From CAZAPG01 sp964486935 (lineage in GTDB: Bacteria; Chloroflexota; Anaerolineae; 4572-78; J111): DNA of 64,000 nt. The notes under the pieces are model-generated. The model made no database searches. It was not told the origin of the DNA and was given only the letters and a program-made list of their open reading frames with translations. Below, piece after piece: positions 52,430-61,309 of this stretch. Position 1 is the stretch's first letter. Every line of letters starts with the position of its first letter. A program made the position numbers and the translations under genes. The stretch covers positions 248,001 to 312,000 of the forward strand of contig CAZAPG010000001.1 in the NCBI GenBank assembly GCA_964486935.1, written 5' to 3'.

Positions 52430-54446
52430 ATCCGGTTTTGCCCTTAAACCGTGGCTGCCCTGGACGGCGCTGGCGCTGCTGTTGCTGCTCTCGCTGGGGT
52501 TGCGCAGCCGCTACCTGTGGGTTGAACCCTTTGACTACGACGAAGGCCACTGGCTGATGTTTGGCGCGCTGGCCAACGCCGGCTACCGCCCCTATTCCGA
52601 AGCCTTTGTCGGCATTCCGCCGCTGGCGCTGCTGACCATTCAGCTTGGCGAAAAGCTGTTTAACGCTACCCTGGCCGCCCGCTACCCCATGATGCTGTGG
52701 AGTTTGCCCGGCGTGGCCGCGCTATTCCTGGCCTTTCGACCCTGGCAGCGACTTGCCAACTTGCTGGCCGGGTTACTGGCCGGGCTGCTACTCTCCTTTC
52801 AAATTGATTACTTTCAGGATTCTGCCTCTATTATGGCCGAAGTGCCGGCGGTTTCGCTGGCGGTGGTCTCGCTGGCGCTGGCCCAACAATACCCGCTCAA
52901 CCGAAAACCGATCTGGCTGTTTCTCTCCGGGCTGGTGTTTGCCCTGAGTCTGATGCTCAAAATTTTTGTGGTCTTTTTACCGGCGCTAATCGGCTTACTT
53001 ATCATCCTGGCCGAACTTCGCCCCTCCCAAGATTCAGTCGCGCAATTGCCTGCGAGACTCCTGGGCCGGGGGGCGCTGTGGGGATTGGGCGCGGCGCTGC
53101 CGCTGGCCGCTTTTTTGATTATTTACGACCCCTACCCGCTCTACCGGGATGTGTTCGCCTTTCGGCTGGCTTTGCGGCAGGTGTTTTTGGCTCAGGGCGT
53201 CACCCCACTAACCAATATTACGCCCGTAACCCAATTGCTGCTCAACCACAAAATCTTACTCATTGGGGCTGTGGCCGGCGTTGCGGTCGGCTGGCGCGCT
53301 CTGCGCCGCGATGCCTGGCTGTGGGCCGGCTGGTTTTTGCTGGCCGTGCTCACCTTAATCTGGCACATCCCCCTGCGAGAGCGTTACGCCGTTATGGCCG
53401 CGCCGCCGCTGGCTGCCCTTAGCGCCCTGGCCCTAACCTGGGGGGCTGACCGCTTGACCGGCTGGTTGGCGAGTCGACAGATGCCGCCCGCTTTGCGCCA
53501 TACTGCTGCCGCGCTGCTCTGGTTGGGGGTGCTGGTCTGGGCGCTGTCGACTCCCCTCCGGCGGGCCGCATTGCCGCCCGCAGCCGATACCTTTCCCGAT
53601 TTGGACCTGGATGCCGTCGAATACGTTTGGGAAAACACCACCCGCACCGATTGCCTTGTCACCGACGACCAGCGCTTTGCCTTTGCCGCCGGGCGTCTGG
53701 TGCCGCCGGCGCTCTCAGAAACCTCGATTGCCCGCTTGTCTACCCAATGGCTCACCGTTGATGAAATTGTCAACCATATTGAGGCTTATGATTGCCCGAT
53801 GGTTATCTACGCCGACCGCCGCTTTGCCGAATATACCCCGGAACTGTACACCCGGCTGCGCCAGATTTATTTTTTGGAAATAGATTTTGAGGAGGACGTG
53901 ACGGTTTTTACCGGCAAACGCCAAGACGATGGGCCGCCGGTCCTGCCGCTGGCAGCCAGTTTTGGCAAATCCATTGTTTTAACCGGCTTCGATTTTACCC
54001 CGCTGCCGTGGCGGCCAGGCCAACTTGTGCGGATTGCCGCCTACTGGACCCTCTCCCAACCCGAAGCCAATACCTACAAAATATTCTTGCAGCTCCGCGA
54101 CGCCTCCGGCAAGGTTGTGCTAACCGCCGACCATTTCCCCTACCCTGCGCCCGACGGCAGTTATCTGCGCCTGGAACCCAGCGTTGATAACCCGGCCCGC
54201 TTTTCAGCCGAGGATGTGGCCCTGTACCCAAAACTTGGGATGCTCCCTACCGACGCCTGGGAGGTTGGCAAAATTATCAGAGAAGTTACGCCGCTGCAAC
54301 TTCCGGCCAGGCTGCGGCCCGGCGAGTACCATCTGTTTGTTGGCCTGTATGATCCCGCTTCGCTGGCCCGGCTGCCGGTGCAAACCAATGCCGGCCAAAC
54401 CGACGAGCTTTTTGTAACCGCTATCCAGGTAGCCGCCGCCGAGTAA
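52398..54446 (+). CDS. GT-C glycosyltransferase-like protein, one beta domain
   Basis: 682 residues; ATGs at 52398 and 52404 are both possible, the first overlapping the previous gene by 32 bases. The first outer loop has VEPFDYDEGHWLMFGALAN with the DE pair of GT39-like enzymes, followed by about 10-12 membrane segments (to about 400). A short alpha/beta region (LDAVEYVWENTTRTDCLVTD) links to a single beta domain starting near residue 518 (IVLTGFDFTPLPWRPGQ). That domain is a variant of the repeat seen in the other paralogues, with a longer middle loop. It probably transfers a sugar from polyprenyl phosphate. Confidence 0.78.
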   Translation: MAMSSTKYNPESGFALKPWLPWTALALLLLLSLGLRSRYLWVEPFDYDEGHWLMFGALANAGYRPYSEAFVGIPPLALLTIQLGEKLFNATLAARYPMMLWSLPGVAALFLAFRPWQRLANLLAGLLAGLLLSFQIDYFQDSASIMAEVPAVSLAVVSLALAQQYPLNRKPIWLFLSGLVFALSLMLKIFVVFLPALIGLLIILAELRPSQDSVAQLPARLLGRGALWGLGAALPLAAFLIIYDPYPLYRDVFAFRLALRQVFLAQGVTPLTNITPVTQLLLNHKILLIGAVAGVAVGWRALRRDAWLWAGWFLLAVLTLIWHIPLRERYAVMAAPPLAALSALALTWGADRLTGWLASRQMPPALRHTAAALLWLGVLVWALSTPLRRAALPPAADTFPDLDLDAVEYVWENTTRTDCLVTDDQRFAFAAGRLVPPALSETSIARLSTQWLTVDEIVNHIEAYDCPMVIYADRRFAEYTPELYTRLRQIYFLEIDFEEDVTVFTGKRQDDGPPVLPLAASFGKSIVLTGFDFTPLPWRPGQLVRIAAYWTLSQPEANTYKIFLQLRDASGKVVLTADHFPYPAPDGSYLRLEPSVDNPARFSAEDVALYPKLGMLPTDAWEVGKIIREVTPLQLPARLRPGEYHLFVGLYDPASLARLPVQTNAGQTDELFVTAIQVAAAE

Positions 54447-54449
54447 TTT

Positions 54450-57146
54450 ATGATGAGTCAAACCGGCCCTAACCCCAACTATCGCCTCCGGTTTCAAGCC
54501 GGCATTTTGGCGGCCACCCTGCTGCTCTTTTGGCTGGCCCTGTACATGGCCGAGCATACCAACATCTGGCCCGATGAAATTTACGTGGCCAAGGAATATA
54601 TCAGCCGCTCCCCCTGGCACAACCTGCGCTACTACGAGATTGGCAGCCATTTGGTTTACATGTTTGCCGCCCAACTGGCCGTTCTCATTCGCTGGGACCC
54701 GCTGCTGCTGCGCTGGCCCTCGGTGGCGGCGGCAACGCTCAACGTGCCGTTGCTGTATATTATTGGCCGCCGTTTAATCAGCCGGCGGCTCGGCCTGCTG
54801 GTCGCTCTGCTGCTGTGCCTCACCTTTGCCCACATCGACCTGGCCTGGCGCATTCGCGGTTACACCCTCATGCTGACCTTTTTTCTGCTGGGGCTGTACG
54901 GCCTGCTGCGCGGGTTAGACTCGGCCCGGCTGCGCTGGTGGTTGGCCGCAGCCATGTGGCTGGGGTTGGGAGTCCACACGCACGCCTTTACTGTGTTTAC
55001 CCTGCCCCCCCTCGCCCTGCTGGTAATTTTGAAAATTTGGCCGGGCGACACCCTCGCGCCGCGCAAAGCCATTGGGCGGCAGGCCATCCTTGCCGCCATG
55101 CTGCTGGGCCTGATTATTCTCACCATTCCGCTGCTGCTCTACCAGAGCCAGAATACTGTCAACGACCTCTCAGTCGTTATTAGCGAGAATCAGGATACGC
55201 AATTCCCCCCCCCCAATCTGGCCGACCCCCTGCCCGCGCTGCGCGCCTATGCCAATTTTGCCGGTTATTACAGCCCGCTCAAGCTGAACGGCTGGCCGCA
55301 GGTTTTGGTGGTCGGCCTGGCTGTGGCCGGGGCCGTGGCCGGTTGCAGGCGGGCCAAACACGGCTGGATAACCATGCTGTTTTTGCTGGCGATTATTTTA
55401 TTTCCGCTCTTTGCCCTGACAGCCCTCAACACCATTTTTTACGGCAAGTTTTTTGCCTTTCATCGTTACTTTGTGTACGCGCTGCCGGCCTATCTGCTGC
55501 TGGTAGGGTTGGGGTTGTGGGCGCTTGGCGGCTGGCTGTCGAACCGGTTGACCCGCAGCACGCAGTCACAGCCTTATCTGCGGGTCGGCCTGCTAACCCT
55601 GGCCCTGCTGGTGATGGCTGCCGCCACCGCCGCCCGCATTTTTGAATGGAACAGCCAGCCTCGCCGCCCCGCGCAGGTGAGCCGCACCGTGGCCCTCCAA
55701 TACCGGCCGGGCGATTGGGTGCTGTGCGTGCCGCCGGAACCCACTCGCGTGCCCGACGGAACCCGCCACTTCTGCGCCATGATGATGAACCTGTTCCCCA
55801 CCCTTGAACCAAAAACCTTCATGTTTGATTATCTGACCCAGTACAATATTCTCTCTGCCTTGCTTCAGCCCAACTATAATTGCGCCAATCGCTACGTCAG
55901 CGCCCCTGCCGATGGCTCTGCCCCGCGTATGGAAACCACCTGCACCGGGCAGCCCGACCCGCAGCCCGTACCCGGTATTTGGCTGGTGCTGTGGCGCAAT
56001 CAGCCGCCAAACCCGGCAGCCCCAAACTTGTTTGAAACCGCCGCGCCTCCCACCCGCCAGATTGGCCCCACCGAAATCATCTACATCAGCCCGCAGGCGT
56101 CGCTGGCCGAAACGCTCATTGAAGCCGCCAAAATTGCCGTCAACAAGGCCGACACCCCCCAACGCCTCTACCTGAACGCCATCTCGCTGGCCAACCTGTA
56201 CGCCGCTGCCGGCAACCTTGAGCAGGCTGCCTCGGTGCTGGATGCGCTGGAGTCGCAGGCCAATCTGACCATCCGAAATTTTGACGTTCCGCCCATGCAG
56301 TATCGGGTAGAGGCCAACTTTGCCAACCAACTGCTGCTGCTGGGCTACGACCTGCCCACCCGCCGGGTGGAGCCGGGCCAGGATTTGCCTATCACTCTCT
56401 ACTGGCAGGCGCTCCAGCCCATTACCCAACCCTACCTGGAATTCAACCACCTGCTCGATGCCCGGCAGCAGGTTCACGGCGGGTACGACCGCCTGCCCCG
56501 CGAGGAGTACAACCCCCTCTTCTGGAAACCGGGCGAGGTAGTGGTTGACGCCTACAGCGTGCCGGTCAATTCCACCGCGCCGCCGGGCGTTTATCACCTG
56601 GATTTGGGCGTCTACCTGCCCCGGGGCGAGCAGGCCGTACCGCTCCCGCTGGTTCAAAATGGCCGGCCCATTGATGCCAACAGCGTTACTATCGGCCCTC
56701 TCAAAGTGGGGGGGCCTCCGCCCGGCGCGGTGTTGACGCCCGCGCAGCTTGCGCCGCAGCACCCCGCGCAAATTGAACTGGGCCAGCCGCCCGCCATCCG
56801 GCTGCGCGGGTATGATTTGACCCAATCGGCTGACGCCCTTCAATTGACCCTTTACTGGGAGAGCCTGGCTCAAACCCCTGTCGATTGGAATACCTTTGCG
56901 CATCTCCGCAACCCGGCCGGCCAAACCGTGGCCCAAAAAGATGGCCCGACCGGCAGCGGCGAATATCCCACCAGCCTGTGGGATGCCGGCGAACTGCTGG
57001 CCGATGAAGTAACTCTGCCGGTTGAAGCGCTGTCGGGCCGGCATACCCTGTTTATTGGTCTGTACGACCTGCAAAGTGGGCAGCGTCTGCCCGCGCCCAC
57101 CAACCCGGCTAACGAAGTGTTGTTACAGGAAATTGTCATTGATTAA
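54450..57146 (+). CDS. GT-C glycosyltransferase-like protein, two beta domains
   Basis: 898 residues. The first outer loop is HTNIWPDEIYVAKEYISRS, with the DE pair at the place expected for PMT/GT39 enzymes; about 11 membrane segments extend to about residue 400. A helical region (about 550-610, LIEAAKIAVNKADTPQRL and LANLYAAAGNLEQAASVLD, TPR-like) precedes beta repeats near 620 (VEANFANQLLLLGYDL) and 779 (IRLRGYDLTQSADAL). These correspond to repeats 2 and 3 of the four larger paralogues, so the domain has been shuffled onto a different membrane core. No arrays were found in it. Confidence 0.8.
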   Translation: MMSQTGPNPNYRLRFQAGILAATLLLFWLALYMAEHTNIWPDEIYVAKEYISRSPWHNLRYYEIGSHLVYMFAAQLAVLIRWDPLLLRWPSVAAATLNVPLLYIIGRRLISRRLGLLVALLLCLTFAHIDLAWRIRGYTLMLTFFLLGLYGLLRGLDSARLRWWLAAAMWLGLGVHTHAFTVFTLPPLALLVILKIWPGDTLAPRKAIGRQAILAAMLLGLIILTIPLLLYQSQNTVNDLSVVISENQDTQFPPPNLADPLPALRAYANFAGYYSPLKLNGWPQVLVVGLAVAGAVAGCRRAKHGWITMLFLLAIILFPLFALTALNTIFYGKFFAFHRYFVYALPAYLLLVGLGLWALGGWLSNRLTRSTQSQPYLRVGLLTLALLVMAAATAARIFEWNSQPRRPAQVSRTVALQYRPGDWVLCVPPEPTRVPDGTRHFCAMMMNLFPTLEPKTFMFDYLTQYNILSALLQPNYNCANRYVSAPADGSAPRMETTCTGQPDPQPVPGIWLVLWRNQPPNPAAPNLFETAAPPTRQIGPTEIIYISPQASLAETLIEAAKIAVNKADTPQRLYLNAISLANLYAAAGNLEQAASVLDALESQANLTIRNFDVPPMQYRVEANFANQLLLLGYDLPTRRVEPGQDLPITLYWQALQPITQPYLEFNHLLDARQQVHGGYDRLPREEYNPLFWKPGEVVVDAYSVPVNSTAPPGVYHLDLGVYLPRGEQAVPLPLVQNGRPIDANSVTIGPLKVGGPPPGAVLTPAQLAPQHPAQIELGQPPAIRLRGYDLTQSADALQLTLYWESLAQTPVDWNTFAHLRNPAGQTVAQKDGPTGSGEYPTSLWDAGELLADEVTLPVEALSGRHTLFIGLYDLQSGQRLPAPTNPANEVLLQEIVID

Positions 57147-59616
57147 GCGCTGTTCACTCTGGCCCGATGCGGCCATCATCATTATCTTGACTCTGCTGCC
57201 CGGCCTCTTTTTTTGGCGGCTCATCACCCCCAACCCGGCAGACCAGATGCAGCTTGCCGCCGGCGATTTCACCGGGCAGTATTTTCCGCTGCGGGCCTTT
57301 GCCGCCGGACAGTGGGTGCGCGGCCAGCTTCCGCTGTGGAACCCCTACCTGTCCGGCGGCCAGCCCGCCCTGGCCGATATTCAATCCGGCGCGTTGTATC
57401 CCGTCCATGTGCTGCAAGCGCTGCTGCTGGGCTGGGGCGGCCCCCTGTTCGGTTATCAAATTGGCTTCCCCCTGTGGGCGCTGGAGTGGCAGGCCATCCT
57501 TCATTTTTCCATTGCCGCCGTTGGGACCTATCTTTTTGCCCGCCACCTGATGCAGACCCACGGCGCGCCGCTACGGCAGGCCCGCTTTGCCGGGGTCACT
57601 GCCTCGCTGGTCTTTACCTACGGCGGCTATCTGACCGGCTTCCCCGTGCAGCAGCTCACCATTTTAGAGGTTAGCGCCTGGCTACCCTGGGTGCTGTGGG
57701 GACTCAGCGCAGCGTATTGGCGACTGGCCGCGAAGCGCGGCGAATGGGCCAATGGCGAATTAAGACCGTCGCACAAATCTTCTGCCCCTGCACGCACTAC
57801 GCACTACGCACTACATACCGCGCAATCCCTCCTCACGCCCCCCACCGCCCTCGCTGCCCTGGCCTTTGCCCTGGCTATTTTGGCCGGACACCCCCAAACG
57901 GTGATGTACATTGTCTACTTCATCCTGGCTTACACCCTCTTTTTTGCTTTTTACTTTTGGCGCAACCCATTACTGATTACCAATTACCAATTACTAAATT
58001 CCGCTCCCCTGCTCCCCCGCTCCTCTGCGCCTCTGCGCCCCTTGCTTCAGCGCCTGATTCTACACACGGCTCTCTGGCTACTCACCACCCTGCTTGGCGC
58101 AGCCGTTGCCGCCGCCCAACTGCTGCCAACGCTTGAACTTATCCGCCGCTCCGTGCGGGCCGACCTCTCATTCGATGCGGTATCGGCTGGCCTGCCTCTG
58201 ACCGAGTTGGTCTCCATTCTGTACCCCGGCTTTTTTGGCGGTTCGCCGGAGTACGTGGGCATTGTCACCCTGGCGCTGATTGCGCTGGCGCTGGCGTTGG
58301 GGCATCCACGAGGATTTGTCTATTTTTGGGCCGGGGCGGCGCTGGTCAGCCTGCTGCTGGCTTTTGGCCGAAACCTGTTTGTCTACCCTGTTTTTTATCT
58401 GCTGGCCCCCGGTTTTGACTCGGTGCGCCAGCAGGAGCGGGTCTTTTTGATTTACAGCTTCAGCGCGGCAATGCTGGCCGGATATGGCGCGGCGGCGCTG
58501 GTCAGCCCGCTTTCAAAAGCTGCCCGGCAGATGTGCGCTCGTTTTGAGCAGCGCCTTCGCCTGGTTTTTTGGGTGGCCCTCGGCCTGACCGCCTTTTTTA
58601 TCTATGGCGCAACCGCAGCTACCGCCCGTGGCGATCAAGTCAACCTGTTTTTGGGGGTATTGCGGCATCACATTTTGGGATTGATTTTTTTGGGGGGGAT
58701 GTTGCTGCTGTTGGCCCTGCGCCGCCGCCGGCGGCTGCATCGCTGGTGGGGGATGGCGCTGCTGGCCGGCTGGGTGGCTTTTAACCTGTTTACCGTCAAC
58801 TGGCGCTTCAACCTGCAAAACCCGGCAGACTCCCCGCCATTTGCTCCCAACGGAGTTGTCCAATTTCTGCAGACCAATCTCCAATCTCCCAATCTCCCCC
58901 CTGGCCGAATTTCCAGCGGGGGCCTGCTGCCGGGCGGCAACAGCGCGGCCTCGGTTTACGGGTTAGAGGATTTGACCGGCAACACGCCGCTACAACTGGC
59001 CGCTGTGGACACATTTTTGCGGCAGATGCCCTCGTGGCGGCTGTGGCAGTTGATGAACGCGCGCTACATTGTGGAACAGCGAGACATTGCCGGCCCCGGC
59101 CTGACGCCGGTATTTTCCGCAGGGGAGTTGACCGTGTTTGAAATGGGCGACCCCTTTGAGCGCGTCTGGCTGGTCTGGCAGGTAGAGGTTGTGGCCGACC
59201 TGCGCCAAACCATCGAGCGGCTGGCCGATGACTCGTTTGACCTGCGCCGGGCCGCCATTGTGCCCGCCCCGCTGACAACCCCTCTGGACGACGCGTCAGA
59301 CTCAACCGCCACAATTGTCGCGTTCAGCCCAACTCGCCTGGCGGTGCAGGTAGAGGCTACCGGCCCGCACCTGCTGGTACTCAGTCAAATTTATGACCCC
59401 GGCTGGCAAGCCAGCGTTGACGGCCAGCCCGCCCGGTTATTGCGGGTCAACGGGGTGCAGCAGGGGGTGTTGATTCCGGCAGGCCGGCATCGGGTGGATG
59501 TAACCTATTGGCCGGCCAGCTTCAGGTTGGGGAGTATCATCTCGATGGTGGGGCTGGTAACGTGCGGGGTGTTGTTGCTGGCGGGGCGTTTCACCCTTTT
59601 TAATTTTCGGGCGTAA
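57139..59616 (+). CDS. YfhO-family membrane protein
   Basis: 825 residues from a TTG at 57139 with AGGA seven bases upstream; a longer frame overlaps the previous gene by 125 bp and is unlikely. The YfhO pattern is clear: GDFTGQYFPLRAFAA, GQLPLWNPYLSGGQPALAD, SGALYPVHVLQ near the N-terminus, and the C-terminal beta domain with IYDPGWQASVDGQPARLLRV and VLIPAGRHRVDVTYWP, flanked by a last membrane segment. YfhO proteins in Firmicutes act in lipoteichoic acid glycosylation. Four arrays are translated in outer loops (RTTHYALHTAQS, NYQLLNSAPLLPRSSAPLRP, TNLQSPNLPPG). Its end overlaps the convergent lipoprotein gene by 17 bases. Confidence 0.85.
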   Translation: MIKRCSLWPDAAIIIILTLLPGLFFWRLITPNPADQMQLAAGDFTGQYFPLRAFAAGQWVRGQLPLWNPYLSGGQPALADIQSGALYPVHVLQALLLGWGGPLFGYQIGFPLWALEWQAILHFSIAAVGTYLFARHLMQTHGAPLRQARFAGVTASLVFTYGGYLTGFPVQQLTILEVSAWLPWVLWGLSAAYWRLAAKRGEWANGELRPSHKSSAPARTTHYALHTAQSLLTPPTALAALAFALAILAGHPQTVMYIVYFILAYTLFFAFYFWRNPLLITNYQLLNSAPLLPRSSAPLRPLLQRLILHTALWLLTTLLGAAVAAAQLLPTLELIRRSVRADLSFDAVSAGLPLTELVSILYPGFFGGSPEYVGIVTLALIALALALGHPRGFVYFWAGAALVSLLLAFGRNLFVYPVFYLLAPGFDSVRQQERVFLIYSFSAAMLAGYGAAALVSPLSKAARQMCARFEQRLRLVFWVALGLTAFFIYGATAATARGDQVNLFLGVLRHHILGLIFLGGMLLLLALRRRRRLHRWWGMALLAGWVAFNLFTVNWRFNLQNPADSPPFAPNGVVQFLQTNLQSPNLPPGRISSGGLLPGGNSAASVYGLEDLTGNTPLQLAAVDTFLRQMPSWRLWQLMNARYIVEQRDIAGPGLTPVFSAGELTVFEMGDPFERVWLVWQVEVVADLRQTIERLADDSFDLRRAAIVPAPLTTPLDDASDSTATIVAFSPTRLAVQVEATGPHLLVLSQIYDPGWQASVDGQPARLLRVNGVQQGVLIPAGRHRVDVTYWPASFRLGSIISMVGLVTCGVLLLAGRFTLFNFRA
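57792..57812. repeat. Heptamer array (ACGCACT) in YfhO-like gene
   Basis: Three perfect units of acgcact, the same unit as at 32675. Translated as RTTHYAL, identical to the insert of the second GT-C protein. Confidence 0.75.
57970..57997. repeat. Heptamer array (TTACCAA) in YfhO-like gene
   Basis: Four units, ttactga, ttaccaa, ttaccaa, ttactaa, directly before an octamer array. Confidence 0.75.
58003..58042. repeat. Octamer array, inverted GCAGGGGA family
   Basis: Five units, gctcccct, gctccccc, gctcctct, gcgcctct, gcgcccct. The unit is the complement of the octamer at 26457 and 32636, so this family is present in both orientations. Confidence 0.8.
58874..58897. repeat. Short heptamer array (CCAATCT) in YfhO-like gene
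   Basis: About three units (ccaatct, ccaatct, then aatctcc after one extra base); same family as 26267. Confidence 0.6.
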
Positions 59617-61309
59617 CGGTTGCCGCTGTAGTTGGCGTAAAGGTGGGGGTAGTTGTTATTTCAGACGTGGCCGTAATTGTTGCGCCGGGCGTGATTTCTT
59701 GAGTGGCAGTAAGGGTAGTGGTAACAGCCAGCGGTTGCGCCGGCGCCCATTGGGGGTGGCTGGCCTGGCCGTCGGTGCTGAGTTGTTTGGGCGGGCCGCC
59801 GTCGCTGCGGGTCAGGTGCAGGTTGCCGCCGTAGATAAACAGCAGTTCCGCCCCGTCGGGTGACCAGACCAGTTCCGGCAGCCGCACGCCCGGCTCTTCG
59901 CGAAAGGGAAAAATCCGGCGCGAGTTGCTGCCGTCGCGGTCAATCACCTCGATGGCGTAACGGCTGTTGACCGATTGCAGCGGGTCTACCGCCCGGCCAA
60001 AAGCAATGCCGTTTGACCCCCAGGCCGGGTTGCTCCACATGCCTACCTGCTCCACCGCTTTGGCCGACACGCCGCCATCGCTGCCAATCAGCCACAAATC
60101 AAATACCTGGCTCTCCTCCTCCGGCTCCGAGGCCAGCGGCAGGCCGTGGATAACGGCGGCAATAAATTGCCCGTCGGGCGACCAGCTCAGGCCGGGAACC
60201 CAAACCCAGTCGCTAAAGGTTTGTAGCGGCGCAAAATCGAGCAGCGGCGTGGTGTGGTCGCTCAGTGATACTTCGGCAGATGGCTCTGGCAGCAGCGGCG
60301 CTAAATCAATCACCCCAATCTGGTCGGCGCGGGCGTAGGCCAGCCGGCTGCCATCCGGCGACCAGGTGAAGCTGGTCCCCCACCACGGATACAGCCCCTG
60401 CGTGTTGGGCGGCACTATCTCTACCGGCTCCGGCAACGGGCCAGCCAGATTGATCAGCCACAAATCATTGTTGGCCTGCCAGCCCGGCGGGTTGGCCGAG
60501 CGTTCGGCGGTGCTGTAGGCAATGAGGGGTTGCGTAACTACGGGCGACCATTCGGCCTGTAGCACCCCCTGAATACCCAGGGTAATGGGCTGCTCGCCGA
60601 CGATGGTGGTGTTGGCCAGCCACAAGTCATTGAGGGGCAAATCAAGGGCGCTGGTAATCTGGGTGGTGTAAATAAGCTGGCGTCCGTCGGGCGACAGGTC
60701 AAACACGCGGCCATCCAGCTTGCCTTCGGTGGTCAGCGCCCGCCGGCTGCTGCTGCTGTCTCGCATAAGCCAGGCGTTGCCGTTTGAAATATAGGCGATG
60801 GCTCCCTCTACCGGCACGGGCGGCAGGGTGTCTTGCGGCCCAATTACCAGAATTTCCGGCGACGGCTCGATGACGGTGACACGCGACACTTCGGTGCGGT
60901 TTATTTCCTGGCCGTTTTCATAAGTTACCCGGATAGTTACCTCATCTTCGCCATTGACGCCCAGTTGGGCCACCCGCGACTCGCCGGCTGCCAGCGCCTC
61001 GTTAACAATGGTCTGGCGCTCAAAGGGTACCACCACGCGCTCTACCTCAATCTCTTCGCGCACGCGGATAACTTTAATAGTCAGGCCCGTTTCCAGTTGG
61101 ACATATAAATCAGGTTCAACCCGGTCCAGCGCGCCCAATTCTATTCCGGCCTCGTTCAAGGCATCGCGCACGGTTCCGGCTTCTGTAACCAGAGCCTGGC
61201 GCGCGCCATCGGCCTCGATAAAAATCTGGTTGGGCTGCGTCTGGCAGGCAACAAGAATGAGGGTGAAAAACAGGCCGGCAATTGGTAAATCGAAAATCGA
61301 AAATCTCAC
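59600..61309 (-). CDS. G5/DUF348 lipoprotein with beta-propeller
   Basis: 569 residues starting at a GTG that overlaps the stop of the upstream gene (GTGA). A lipoprotein signal ends in LVACQTQ (Cys near 22). It is followed by a DUF348 ubiquitin-like domain (about 28-80, ALVTEAGTVRDALNEAGIEL), a G5 domain (85-150, FERQTIVNEALAAGESRVAQ), a TolB/WD40-like propeller (about 165-520, with WSPDG repeats such as FTWSPDGSRLAYA and LVWSPDGAELLF) and a Thr-rich low-complexity tail. DUF348-G5 modules bind cell-wall glycan in Gram-positive proteins. The gene end overlaps the convergent YfhO-like gene. Its first codons derive from a heptamer array. Confidence 0.88.
   Translation of the reverse strand: MRFSIFDLPIAGLFFTLILVACQTQPNQIFIEADGARQALVTEAGTVRDALNEAGIELGALDRVEPDLYVQLETGLTIKVIRVREEIEVERVVVPFERQTIVNEALAAGESRVAQLGVNGEDEVTIRVTYENGQEINRTEVSRVTVIEPSPEILVIGPQDTLPPVPVEGAIAYISNGNAWLMRDSSSSRRALTTEGKLDGRVFDLSPDGRQLIYTTQITSALDLPLNDLWLANTTIVGEQPITLGIQGVLQAEWSPVVTQPLIAYSTAERSANPPGWQANNDLWLINLAGPLPEPVEIVPPNTQGLYPWWGTSFTWSPDGSRLAYARADQIGVIDLAPLLPEPSAEVSLSDHTTPLLDFAPLQTFSDWVWVPGLSWSPDGQFIAAVIHGLPLASEPEEESQVFDLWLIGSDGGVSAKAVEQVGMWSNPAWGSNGIAFGRAVDPLQSVNSRYAIEVIDRDGSNSRRIFPFREEPGVRLPELVWSPDGAELLFIYGGNLHLTRSDGGPPKQLSTDGQASHPQWAPAQPLAVTTTLTATQEITPGATITATSEITTTPTFTPTTAATVTPEN
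61286..61306. repeat. Heptamer array (AAAATCG) at lipoprotein start
   Basis: Three units, taaatcg, aaaatcg, aaaatct, the same family as at 34707. It encodes the residues FSIFDL at the start of the lipoprotein signal peptide. Confidence 0.7.

Noticed and set aside
55593..57074. 493-codon open frame on the minus strand
   Set aside because: Antisense to a GT-C gene of the one-direction locus; low-complexity translation rich in Gly, Gln and Arg.
57022..57138. N-terminal extension of the YfhO-like gene
   Set aside because: It overlaps the end of the preceding gene in another frame and is Cys- and Arg-rich; the TTG at 57139 has a ribosome site and is followed directly by the first membrane segment.
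59600..59616. Possible frameshift where two genes overlap tail to tail
   Set aside because: Both proteins reach a natural end; the 17-base convergent overlap is only tight packing.
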